Source: CAINVV01 sp037140615
Lineage (GTDB): Bacteria > Bacteroidota > Bacteroidia > Bacteroidales > Prolixibacteraceae
Direction: 5' to 3'
DNA length: 14,159 nt
Assembly (NCBI GenBank): GCA_037140615.1
Contig: JBAXED010000109.1
Span: 1-14,159 of the forward strand
In this document: in pieces, positions 7,109-14,159 of the stretch
How positions within the stretch are numbered: the stretch's first letter is position 1
Layout of the letters: each line of letters begins with the position of its first letter
Notes under the pieces: generated by a model
Seen by the model: the letters and a program-made list of their open reading frames with translations, nothing else
Database searches by the model: none
Told to the model about the DNA's origin: nothing
Position numbers and translations under genes: made by a program

Positions 7109-7681
7109 TTAAATCACTTTAAAGATTATTTCGTTGAGTGTCCGTTTTGGCACATGATGCACCTTGTTTTCGTCGCGCCAGTATTTTATCTCTCCGTTCT
7201 TCATCTCGTCCAAAACAACTACCTCTTTTGGTTTGCCGAGCGCAAGCACCTGAACGATCTCGAAATGATCGGGTAAGTTTAATATTTGCACAAGATTCTT
7301 TCTGTTGACAGCATGGATGATGCAACCGCCAAATCCGGCATCTACGGCACCAAGTAAAATGCTTTGGGTTGCGATGCCATCATCGCAGAAATAATTTCCG
7401 GAGATCTGCGTATCGTGCAGCATGACGATATAGGCGGAAGGTCTTTCGCCCTCCTCAGGTCCACTCCATTCAGTCAGATAGCCGGCCCATCCTAATTGCT
7501 CAAATATTTTTGCATTGAAGGAATCATCTGCACTCAGAACATATTTCAAGGATTGAGCATTTCGGGCTGAGGCCGAATTTCGGGCCAGGTCGACCCAATC
7601 CTTCAACATACTAGCTGAAATTTTTTCGGATTGATAGAACCTTCTGTAGCTTCTGTTTTTAAGTATAAGATCCTTTATCAT
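7109..7681 (-). CDS. Nitroreductase-family flavoprotein
   Basis: A 190-residue FMN-dependent enzyme of the nitroreductase superfamily, probably cytosolic and dimeric. It has the N-terminal phosphate-binding NRSYRRF (9-15), SARNAQSLKY (38-47) in place of the usual PSxxNxQPW, an acidic/Ser segment DDGIATQSILLGAVDAGFGG (100-119) typical of helix E and the following turn, then CIIHAVNRK (120-128) and LALGKPKE (146-153). Members reduce nitro compounds, quinones or other electron acceptors with NAD(P)H, and the physiological substrate cannot be read from the sequence. It is the last gene of a minus-strand cluster, starting 19 nt after the S9 peptidase stop, and ends in a 74-nt convergent gap with the lipoprotein oxidoreductase. 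No strong hairpin-plus-T-run terminator is visible there. Confidence 0.88.
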   Translation of the reverse strand: MIKDLILKNRSYRRFYQSEKISASMLKDWVDLARNSASARNAQSLKYVLSADDSFNAKIFEQLGWAGYLTEWSGPEEGERPSAYIVMLHDTQISGNYFCDDGIATQSILLGAVDAGFGGCIIHAVNRKNLVQILNLPDHFEIVQVLALGKPKEVVVLDEMKNGEIKYWRDENKVHHVPKRTLNEIIFKVI

Positions 7682-7700
7682 CGCTGTTAGGATTTTGTGG

Positions 7701-10529
7701 TTAATATCTCAGTTCTTTCCCTTTTCTGGTGGCCGGCAGACCATTTTTCATCCAGTCGGGCATTGGCTCGCCTTTGAGATAATGATCGAAAAATTGCTTC
7801 ATCCGGATGGTGAGATCCATGCGGTTGGCCCAGCTTTCGGCTTTCAGATTGTGCTCTTCGTTGTTGTAGGTAAGCATCCAGGCAGGTTTATTCAGACGGC
7901 GCATCGCGGTGAACAGTTCAATCCCCTGGTACCAGGGAACGGCCCCATCGTTGTCATTGTGCATGATCAACAACGGAGTCTCAATTTTTGGAACAAAGAA
8001 TAGGGGTGAGTTATCGATGTATGACAACGGCTTTTCCCATAAAGTTCCTCCGATACGACTTTGCTCTTTTTCATATTGAAACATGCGTGATACACCTACT
8101 TGCCAACGGATTCCGCCATAGGCACTAGTCATATTGCTTACAGGCGCACCGGCCATTGCCGCTTTGAAAAGATTGGTCTGGGTGATAAGCCAGGCTGTCT
8201 GATAGCCTCCCCAGCTTTGTCCCTGAACGCCGATTTTTTCACGGTCAACGAATTGAAACCGGTTGCAGAGATATTGTGTTCCACTAATAACAGCATCAAA
8301 TGCAGATTTGCCCGGATTGCCTGTTTCATAGGTGATATCAGGAATGAAGATGAGGTAATCGTTGCTGGTATAATGGGTGCGGTTGACGGTCGAACGGGTA
8401 GGAGAGGGCGCAGTAAAAGCATTCAGGTTATCCGCATTTCGTTCATAGAAGTAGACGATCATCGGGTATTTTTTGGTTGAATCCATCGTCTCTGGCAGGT
8501 ACAGCAAGCCTTCAAGTGCTTTTCCTGAAAAGGAAGTCCAGTGAACCAACTGAACCTTTGGCCAAACGAACGACTTTTGCTGAGGGTTGGCATCCGAAAG
8601 CCGGTCACACTTTTCAAAGGAAGTATCGCTGGTCCAGAGGTTCGGAAATTCGCTGACTGTCTCCCGGGTCCAGATGACCACCGGAGCTTGCTTGGCCTTG
8701 ATGACTTTGTCGATTTTCTTATCCAACATTGTCAGAAGTATTGGGTCACCGACATTTTCTAAATTCACGGTCAGAAACCCTTCCGACTTGCTCTTTTCAT
8801 TGAAAGCCTGAACAATAGTAGGTTTGCTGATAGTTATAAATTCTTCCTCCGGATCAAGTTTCAGGTAACGTAGTCGGATGAAATTTTTTCTGCCATATTG
8901 GTTGGTTATGTTGACCGGATTTTTCAGATTTTGTGTATCAATCCGCCAAATGTCGAACCGGTCGTAAATGAAAATATACTTGTCATTTTCGGCCCAGCCG
9001 GCTATCCCGTATGGATTTGGATCACTTGGAGAATCCCATCTTTCGTCGCAAAGGATGGCTGGAATTTTGGAAGTTAAATTCAGAAGTTCACTGGAACTGC
9101 TTTGGGTAGATTTGGCGTAAAAGGCTGAATCAGCAGGACTGTACCAAACAACAAATTTCCCTCCAGGCGACAGTGAAACCATCGATTTATCTTGCAGAAT
9201 CTTCGTCCTTTCGCCGGTTTTTACCTGAATCAGATAATAATCGCCATTGGAATCTCCGGTCCAGGATGATGCCAGTTTATAAGGTGATTGATCGATCCCG
9301 AGTGCGACAGAACCATTCCCTTTTTGGATGGTTCGGATTTCTCTTGACACCGAATCGCCCAATTGAATGCATTTTCCGATTTCAAATGAGTACACTGCTT
9401 TAAAGGTTCTTTTCTTTTCCTTCTCCAGATTGATTTTTTGCTCTGGTTGCAGCTCTTTGTCTTTCCATGACCAGATATCGAGAGCAGGCTTTTCATCGTC
9501 TAAAAGTGAATCTTTTGGTTCCGGGGAGGGTTTAAGGTTGTCACCATAGAAGAGCAATTCCCCATTGTCCGAAAATGAAAGGTCGGCTAAATCGCTTGGC
9601 GACCAATTTTTAGGGATACCGGATCCTTCAGATGTTGGAAGCACTTTTGGCGCGCCCAACTGGAGGGTTCCTGCATAGAGACCATAGCATTTCTCTTTGA
9701 TGGTATCGGCAGAAAAGAGGAAGCCATAGCGATTGCCCTGTTTGTTCAGACTGATTTTTTTTGCCGTCCCAGTATTCTTAAACAGCAATTCATTCTTTCT
9801 CGAATCCGTATCAAAAATGCTGACTTCACAACGGTCAAGCGAATCTTTTGTCTGACAAACAAAAGCAATTTTATGACCCGATGGGGCATAGAAAAACTCA
9901 GTTACATTTTGAAAATTGATGGTGTCGCCGGTTGCAGCCTGAAAAAGAGAAAGCTGGAATTTCTGATCGGCAGCAGGATCAGCAGCCGTGGCTGGTTTGG
10001 TCTTGGCTTCATTGGGCTTTTTCTCACCCGTCTTTTCGGTTTTCTTCTCAGATTTCTTCATGTCTGTCAAAAAAGCCACCCATCCATCTGCCTCTTTTGG
10101 CAAAGAGAATTGTTTCAGATTTGAAAACTTGTATGCTTTTTGTGGATTAAATACCAATATCCCCAGACTATCTTTTGGCATCTGTTCTTTCTTCAATTTT
10201 TTCTTTTTGGCACTGCGGATAGAGTCTTCGGGCTGCTTGATTTTGTAAACGATAAAATCTGAGCCGGCAGAAATCCTGGCATCAAAACCCCGGGCAAAAG
10301 TGTCCGATTTCTCAGGAAGGATGGATTTTAAAATTAGAATCCCATCCCCTTTTTGTTGATTTATTTCGAAGGAGGTTGTTTTTCCATCATTGGAAATAGC
10401 CTGATTGTTAATCGTTTTCCAGGAGGCAAAGTCCCTGGTTGTCAGGGGTTTTTTGTCGCTCTTCTGAGCATTTAAAATCAGTGATGGGCAAATGGTGGCC
10501 ACTAAAATTAACAAGGTGATTGATCTCAT
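7701..10529 (-). CDS. Secreted S9-family (prolyl oligopeptidase type) serine peptidase
   Basis: This is a 942-residue exported peptidase. A signal peptide covers about 1-22 (MRSITLLILVATICPSLILN, then AQ), then an N-terminal beta-propeller region, and a C-terminal alpha/beta-hydrolase domain. The catalytic triad is readable: Ser772 in GQSWGGYQ, Asp861 in NDNDGAVPWYQG and His893 in EEHNL. The fold and signature fit dipeptidyl-peptidase/acylaminoacyl-peptidase relatives in Bacteroidota, which cut short peptides in the periplasm. Members of this family are typically 650-950 residues, so this is at the large end, partly because of a Lys/Glu/Pro/Ala-rich insert at about 157-190 and a basic KKKKLKKEQ stretch at 108-116. 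Its ATG overlaps the TGA of the upstream oxidoreductase (4 nt, ATGA), indicating translational coupling. The exact specificity (Pro, Ala or other P1) is not determinable here. Confidence 0.9.
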   Translation of the reverse strand: MRSITLLILVATICPSLILNAQKSDKKPLTTRDFASWKTINNQAISNDGKTTSFEINQQKGDGILILKSILPEKSDTFARGFDARISAGSDFIVYKIKQPEDSIRSAKKKKLKKEQMPKDSLGILVFNPQKAYKFSNLKQFSLPKEADGWVAFLTDMKKSEKKTEKTGEKKPNEAKTKPATAADPAADQKFQLSLFQAATGDTINFQNVTEFFYAPSGHKIAFVCQTKDSLDRCEVSIFDTDSRKNELLFKNTGTAKKISLNKQGNRYGFLFSADTIKEKCYGLYAGTLQLGAPKVLPTSEGSGIPKNWSPSDLADLSFSDNGELLFYGDNLKPSPEPKDSLLDDEKPALDIWSWKDKELQPEQKINLEKEKKRTFKAVYSFEIGKCIQLGDSVSREIRTIQKGNGSVALGIDQSPYKLASSWTGDSNGDYYLIQVKTGERTKILQDKSMVSLSPGGKFVVWYSPADSAFYAKSTQSSSSELLNLTSKIPAILCDERWDSPSDPNPYGIAGWAENDKYIFIYDRFDIWRIDTQNLKNPVNITNQYGRKNFIRLRYLKLDPEEEFITISKPTIVQAFNEKSKSEGFLTVNLENVGDPILLTMLDKKIDKVIKAKQAPVVIWTRETVSEFPNLWTSDTSFEKCDRLSDANPQQKSFVWPKVQLVHWTSFSGKALEGLLYLPETMDSTKKYPMIVYFYERNADNLNAFTAPSPTRSTVNRTHYTSNDYLIFIPDITYETGNPGKSAFDAVISGTQYLCNRFQFVDREKIGVQGQSWGGYQTAWLITQTNLFKAAMAGAPVSNMTSAYGGIRWQVGVSRMFQYEKEQSRIGGTLWEKPLSYIDNSPLFFVPKIETPLLIMHNDNDGAVPWYQGIELFTAMRRLNKPAWMLTYNNEEHNLKAESWANRMDLTIRMKQFFDHYLKGEPMPDWMKNGLPATRKGKELRY

Positions 10530-11530
10530 CTGGTATGTTTGGTTGTTTGGTAGTATTCCTTTGTGATCTCTTCAAGTACCCAATTTGTTCTGGCCGCTGA
10601 AATGCCGGTACTGACGCATTTCCCTTTGCCGCGTAGCTCATCAACGACTTGCGCGATCAGATAGCGAGAAATATTTTCTGGATTCTGAAAGCTGAGATTT
10701 TCTGATCCATTCGAAGTTACCCATTGAACATCCCGGTGCTGAAAACAGGAGAGCGTGAGTTTACCCTCAGTTCCTGTGATTTCAATGAGATCTTCTTCAG
10801 TCTCTTTGCTGCCTACAAAACACCAGCTTCCTGTTCCGGTTACTCCATTTTCGAAAGTGAAAACTGCCGACACATTATCTTCGGCAGGGTAGAATCCGGC
10901 AAGATTTTTAGCTATTCCATGAACTTCAGTCAAGGGCCCGAATAGAAAATCGAGGTAGTCAAACTGATGGGAAGCCATGTCATATAGATGGCCACCTCCC
11001 GAAATCACCGGATCAATATGCCAGGATTGCTTCTCAGGAAACTGATCCTTTTCTCCATATGCCAGGTGAAGTCGAATATTGACAGTCAAAGGTTTGCCAA
11101 TTTTCCCGGCTTCTATCATCTCTTTTACTTTTAGAAATGCAGGCAATGATCTTCGGTAATAGGCCACGAGAAGAGGCATCCCGGTTTTCTCTGAAACACG
11201 AATCATCTCCATGCAATCTGCATAATTTCGAGCCATTGGCTTCTCGACATATACAGGTTTACCTGCATTCATGGCTGCAATGGCGTAACTGGCGTGCGTA
11301 TTTGGCGGAGTGGCTATATAGACAGCATTTACATCCGGATCATTGATCAGTTGCGAGGCATCAGAATACCATTTTGGTACGTTATGTCTTTTGGCATAAT
11401 CTGCTGCTTTCGCTCCATCGCGCCGCATCACGGCCACAAGCTTAGAATGGCCGACTTTGTTGAAGGCCGGACCACTTTTGAGTTCAGTGACATTTCCGCA
11501 CCCAATTATTCCCCATTTTATCTCTTCCAT
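10526..11530 (-). CDS. Gfo/Idh/MocA-family oxidoreductase (cytosolic)
   Basis: This 334-residue protein has no export signal. Its Rossmann motif is canonical (WGIIGCGNVTE, 6-16), followed by ATPPNTH (73-79), the family EKP at 96-98 (catalytic Lys97) and SGGGHLYDMASHQFDYLDF (177-195), which carries the Asp/His pair (184 and 188) expected in the C-terminal sugar-binding domain. It should use NAD(P) to oxidise or reduce a sugar, inositol or related polyol. The general layout resembles 1,5-anhydrofructose reductase and other small dehydrogenases of the family, but I would not name a substrate. It lies 10 nt after the uncharacterised exported gene and overlaps the S9 peptidase start by 4 nt. A cytosolic sugar dehydrogenase coupled to a secreted peptidase is an odd pairing. 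Confidence 0.9.
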   Translation of the reverse strand: MEEIKWGIIGCGNVTELKSGPAFNKVGHSKLVAVMRRDGAKAADYAKRHNVPKWYSDASQLINDPDVNAVYIATPPNTHASYAIAAMNAGKPVYVEKPMARNYADCMEMIRVSEKTGMPLLVAYYRRSLPAFLKVKEMIEAGKIGKPLTVNIRLHLAYGEKDQFPEKQSWHIDPVISGGGHLYDMASHQFDYLDFLFGPLTEVHGIAKNLAGFYPAEDNVSAVFTFENGVTGTGSWCFVGSKETEEDLIEITGTEGKLTLSCFQHRDVQWVTSNGSENLSFQNPENISRYLIAQVVDELRGKGKCVSTGISAARTNWVLEEITKEYYQTTKHTR

Positions 11531-11540
11531 GGCACTAAAA

Positions 11541-12251
11541 TTAAAAATTAATCGCCAGATTATTTTCTCTCAGAAGGTTCCATGCTTTGATGAAACTGTT
11601 TTCATCCTTTATGGAAATATTGTTTTTACGCAGCATCTTTTTAACCAATTTTTGATTGGATGAATTGAACAGGGAGAGGAATGAGTTCTTGCTAATTTTG
11701 ATCAGCTTGTAGCCTTTCTCTTTGTTGAAAAGGAAGTAATTATAGGCTTCCTGGTAAGAGATGTTCTTCTCTTTTCCAACTTCACCATAGATTGGACAGG
11801 TCAGCAAGAGCACTTTTCGATGGACCAAAAGTGAGACATCGCCTTCGCTTAATATCTCGAAGAAGCGATTCCCGGGCATCGGACCGTCGTAAACCTGCTG
11901 ACGAAATGTTCGTTTTATCCCTCTCTCATCCGTTATGGAAAATCCCTTAAGGTTCACTCTATCAACAATAATCTGAGTGGAAATATCTGTATTGTAATAG
12001 ATTAGTTCATCCAGGTAGGAGCTGTAACGAAGTTGCATCCCGTTGATGGATGTTCCATCAGACATTTCGATCGATCCGGGCTCGAAGCCTTCACTCAAAA
12101 AGGGGCTTCCCTGGTAAGTGGCGTAAGGGATAAACCTGGCCCCTTTTATTTTTTCGCTGTTCCAGTTTTTGGGTAGTTCTTCTTGAGCTATTAGCGTTTT
12201 AACTGCCAGCAGATTCAGGATTATCAATATATAAAGTATCTTTCTTTCCAT
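11541..12251 (-). CDS. Exported protein of unknown function
   Basis: The 236-residue product has a clear signal peptide (MERKILYILIILNLLAVKTL, then IAQ; cleavage near residue 23) and no lipobox or other membrane segment. The mature part begins with a GARFIPYATYQGSPFLSEGF block, then EMSDGTSINGMQLRYSSYLDEL, suggesting a beta-rich domain. A Lys-rich, helical C-terminal part (SFLSLFNSSNQKLVKKMLRK, then NNISIKDENSFIKAWNLL) follows. This general pattern, with a GSPFL and DG...LRY start and a Lys-rich tail with SLF and KKMLRKNN, is common in unnamed Bacteroidota exported proteins that I recall, but I know no function. It starts 1 nt after the MG2/plug gene stop, so the two are almost certainly co-translated and may act together at the envelope. 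Confidence 0.72.
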   Translation of the reverse strand: MERKILYILIILNLLAVKTLIAQEELPKNWNSEKIKGARFIPYATYQGSPFLSEGFEPGSIEMSDGTSINGMQLRYSSYLDELIYYNTDISTQIIVDRVNLKGFSITDERGIKRTFRQQVYDGPMPGNRFFEILSEGDVSLLVHRKVLLLTCPIYGEVGKEKNISYQEAYNYFLFNKEKGYKLIKISKNSFLSLFNSSNQKLVKKMLRKNNISIKDENSFIKAWNLLRENNLAINF

Positions 12252-12252
12252 G

Positions 12253-13959
12253 CTACTTTACTTCAAACAATTGTTCTTTGTAAAAATTCTGACCGTTTAA
12301 GTTCTTTCCTCTTAGAATCAATCGGTAATTCCCCCGGATGTCTGACGTCTGAAAATCCAATTCGATGGTATTTTCAGGCTTTAGCGTAGGATTCCAAAGT
12401 AGTACCTGGCGAAGGTCCGGCACTTTGGAAGAGGTCTCGGGAGGATTAGCCAGTGTCGCATTCGGCTGAATTGCCTCAAGGTTTAGTTTGATCAGATCGT
12501 CCGATTCCATCACTCTGGAGTTGTCACAATTGGTCGAATAAATGGCTAAAACGCCCTGAAAACATAGGTTCCCAAAGAATCGTTCGGTCTGACAAATATC
12601 GATCCGGTCGATCTCCCTGGTGCCCATCTCTTTGATAACATTCAGGTCTGACACCGGAATGCCATTGAGCAAAACGAGCGGCTGTTCATTGAAGAAATTG
12701 TTTCGCTGAAAGTTAAAGAGTTGCAAAGTTGGTATTCGGTTGTAAGTCCTGAATTTGACTTGTGGCAAAAGTTCGCGCGCGATCTCCGCAAAATTCAAAA
12801 GGTCGACAAACTGTTTTGGGCGTACTACTCTGGTTGGGATTCCATAAAACGGATATGTATCAGCTTTTTTGGCGGGTGCAACTTGAATAACTAGCTCCTG
12901 CGAGCCAAAAATCTTGCGAAAATTAAGCGACTCGACATTTTTTGCCATGCTTTTTTTAAACTCAGGAGAGAAAGTACGGCTATCGCCGGATGGCACTGCA
13001 TTCTTCAAGTCGTCAGAAGGGGTGAGCGTAATTTTGAGCAGGCGTTTCTTCTCTTTGTCAAGACACTGAAGCACCACCGGAATTTTTCCGTGGATGTTGG
13101 TCAGCTGAAAATAGAATCGGCCATTTTCCCCGGTGGTGTAATATTTGAATAGTGGCAGCGAATCCGGGATGGTCAGATAGACGAGGGCATTGTTGAAGGG
13201 TTTTTCAGTCTGCAAATCAGTTACGGTTCCCGAGATGATGATCCCTTCGTTGCCTGTCTCCCTGAAATATTTTGGATTTGATTTGGTGAAAAAAGCGGAG
13301 GCAGTGTATTCAGTTGCGACTGGAGCGATATCTACCAGCACATTGCCATCAATTTGCGCAAGAAAATCTACCGGAATTCGAATTTTTGTGTGACCCTTTT
13401 CTCTGGGTTTATAAGTATTTCCAACTCCATCAAATTGAATCTGAGAAGTAAGAGTTGAGAGTTGAGAACTGAGAGTTGAGAACTGAGAGTTGAGAGTTGT
13501 TTTATTTGCCTTTCCAATGCCCTCTATTTGATTAACGGGAGTTGAGTTCTCTATCATTGGGACGATTCCCGTCTGCCGCAGAACCACATTGGATTCGGTC
13601 ATTCCTGTAAACCTGTTCGAGATAAAAAGTTCCTTCACCGTTTGTGTCAGACTGGTTCTGGTGGTGGTGCGCAACAGGTAATTTCCTGAGCTCAGCGTAT
13701 CTTGCAGATGAATAAATCCATTGGCCTGATGGTTCAGCATCTCCAGGGAAATGGCCGAAACAAGATTTCCGTGGCGGTTGAAAAGATCAACATTGAGAAT
13801 CCCGGAAGGTTCGTCGGAAGGGGCATAACCCTTAATCAGAATGCTTTCGCCACTGGTATACAGATCACGGTCTGTAAAAAGAGTGAAGCCCTCTTTCGAC
13901 TGTGATTTGCCCCCCAAGGCAACCAAAAGCATCAATATGGTCAATAATTCTCTATACAT
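12253..13959 (-). CDS. Exported MG2 / carboxypeptidase-like / TonB-plug-like protein
   Basis: A 568-residue exported protein with signal MYRELLTILMLLVALGGKSQ (1-20). Residues 22-116 look like an MG2 domain of the alpha-2-macroglobulin type (FTLFTDRDLYTSGESILIKG, 25-44). Residues 240-312 resemble a carboxypeptidase-regulatory-like beta-sandwich (ISGTVTDLQTEKPFNNALVY). Residues 372-476 resemble a TonB-receptor plug (PLVLLNGIPVSDLNVIKEMG, then TREIDRIDICQT, FFGNLCFQGVLAIYS). There is no transmembrane beta-barrel, so it cannot itself be a TonB-dependent channel; an outer-membrane-associated or periplasmic accessory role is inferred. Between MG2 and sandwich, residues 154-173 are a heptapeptide-like repeat encoded by a 7-nt DNA repeat. 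ATG at 13959 is preceded, 13 nt away, by further short repeats. It heads the five-gene minus-strand cluster. Confidence 0.75.
   Translation of the reverse strand: MYRELLTILMLLVALGGKSQSKEGFTLFTDRDLYTSGESILIKGYAPSDEPSGILNVDLFNRHGNLVSAISLEMLNHQANGFIHLQDTLSSGNYLLRTTTRTSLTQTVKELFISNRFTGMTESNVVLRQTGIVPMIENSTPVNQIEGIGKANKTTLNSQFSTLSSQLSTLTSQIQFDGVGNTYKPREKGHTKIRIPVDFLAQIDGNVLVDIAPVATEYTASAFFTKSNPKYFRETGNEGIIISGTVTDLQTEKPFNNALVYLTIPDSLPLFKYYTTGENGRFYFQLTNIHGKIPVVLQCLDKEKKRLLKITLTPSDDLKNAVPSGDSRTFSPEFKKSMAKNVESLNFRKIFGSQELVIQVAPAKKADTYPFYGIPTRVVRPKQFVDLLNFAEIARELLPQVKFRTYNRIPTLQLFNFQRNNFFNEQPLVLLNGIPVSDLNVIKEMGTREIDRIDICQTERFFGNLCFQGVLAIYSTNCDNSRVMESDDLIKLNLEAIQPNATLANPPETSSKVPDLRQVLLWNPTLKPENTIELDFQTSDIRGNYRLILRGKNLNGQNFYKEQLFEVK
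13443..13498. repeat. Eight-copy 7-nt tandem repeat inside a coding gene
   Basis: The plus strand reads GAGAAGT, AAGAGTT, GAGAGTT, GAGAACT, GAGAGTT, GAGAACT, GAGAGTT, GAGAGTT without a gap (56 nt). Since seven is not a multiple of three, the translated minus strand cycles through all three frames every 21 nt and yields a heptapeptide-like repeat (NSQFSTL, SSQLSTL, TSQ) at residues 155-173 of the MG2/plug protein. No frame contains a stop, so the reading frame is kept. Copies alternate between GAGAGTT and GAGAACT, which argues against a plain recent slippage tract. Confidence 0.85.
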
Positions 13960-13972
13960 AATTCCATTCCCC

Positions 13973-14043
13973 GTTCACTGTTCACTGTTCACCCTCCCAT
14001 CTTCTCACCCTCTCATCTTCCCCGTTTCTCCGTTTCATCTTCC
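13973..14043. repeat. Short tandem repeats (7-nt then 8-nt period) upstream of the MG2/plug gene
   Basis: Three 7-mers (GTTCACT at 13973 and 13980, GTTCACC at 13987) are followed by 8-nt-period units: CCTCCCAT (13993), CTTCTCAC (14001), CCTCTCAT (14009), CTTCCCCG (14017), TTTCTCCG (14025) and TTTCATCT (14033). The 7-mers are near-identical, while the 8-mers are degenerate but keep register. The block occupies where the promoter of the minus-strand cluster would be expected. Confidence 0.65.
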
Positions 14044-14064
14044 TTTAGTCTTGAAGTGCAGCCA

Positions 14065-14084
14065 CCCCTCGGCTACGCTCGGGG
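14065..14084. repeat. Interspersed GC-rich 20-nt imperfect palindrome
   Basis: CCCCTCGGCTACGCTCGGGG has outer CCCC/GGGG arms and an internal direct CTCGG repeat. It resembles dispersed elements of the form CCCTTCGACTACGCTCAGGG that I recall from many bacterial genomes, including Bacteroidota. It lies between two repeat blocks and is more GC-rich than the flanks. Confidence 0.45.
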
Positions 14085-14108
14085 ACCGTTTCTCGTTTCG
14101 TTTCTTCA

Positions 14109-14159
14109 ACCACTCGCCCCCTCTCCCCCTCGCCAAGTCGCCCACTCGTCCACTCGTCC
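14109..14159. repeat. 8-nt-period repeat array running off the window end
   Basis: Consecutive units are ACCACTCG (14109), CCCCCTCT (14117), CCCCCTCG (14125), CCAAGTCG (14133), CCCACTCG (14141), TCCACTCG (14149) and a partial TCC (14157). The consensus is CCCACTCG, with the last two full units differing by one base. The array continues past the window, so its full length is unknown. The whole of 13960-14159 holds no gene; it consists of this array, the block at 13973-14043 and the palindrome at 14065-14084. Confidence 0.7.

Noticed and set aside
7695..8003. 102-codon open frame opposite the S9 peptidase C-terminus
   Set aside because: Shadow of a strongly supported peptidase reading frame containing the catalytic domain.
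13960..14159. CRISPR array at the window end
   Set aside because: Units are only 7-8 nt with no spacers and no cas gene; this is short tandem repetition.

Overview
The window looks like a chromosomal segment from a Bacteroidota bacterium, probably of the Bacteroidales/Marinilabiliales type. The reasons are moderate GC, little or no Shine-Dalgarno signal before starts, an exported MG2/carboxypeptidase-like/TonB-plug protein, an exported family that I associate with this phylum, and an acyl-CoA ligase whose N- and C-termini look like Bacteroidota forms. No rRNA, tRNA, CRISPR array, insertion sequence or phage gene is visible. Taxonomy is inferred from protein style only.

Layout. (1) 5-2603, plus strand: a 2,3-diketo-L-gulonate reductase (dlgD/yiaK type), type III pantothenate kinase (coaX), an acetate/succinate permease (satP), and a 41-codon remnant of a YefM/Phd antitoxin joined to satP through a TAATG stop/start overlap. 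(2) 2597-4021, minus strand: an exported PQQ-type beta-propeller protein that converges on the remnant. (3) 4219-7034, plus strand: a long-chain acyl-CoA synthetase and a Gfo/Idh/MocA oxidoreductase with a lipoprotein signal and an apparent TTG start. (4) 13959-7109, minus strand: five tightly packed genes (spacings 1, 10, -4 and 19 nt). In transcription order they are an exported MG2/TonB-plug-like protein, an exported protein of unknown function, a cytosolic Gfo/Idh/MocA oxidoreductase, a large secreted S9 prolyl-oligopeptidase-type peptidase, and a nitroreductase-family flavoprotein. (5) 13960-14159: no gene, but several short-period repeats.

Genes 1-3 are ordinary metabolism (sugar-acid reduction, CoA synthesis, acetate uptake). 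The five-gene minus-strand set mixes envelope proteins with cytosolic redox enzymes. I cannot assign it a pathway.

The most unusual signal is a set of imperfect tandem repeats with 7- or 8-nt periods and unrelated unit sequences. They lie at the coaX stop codon (AACTAAA/AGCTAAA), in frame inside the MG2/plug gene (GAGAGTT/GAGAACT, giving a heptapeptide repeat), and immediately upstream of that gene (GTTCACT, then 8-mers, then CCCACTCG 8-mers running off the window). They recall the heptanucleotide STRR elements of cyanobacteria. I do not recall a description for this group. The second notable signal is the antitoxin remnant behind satP.
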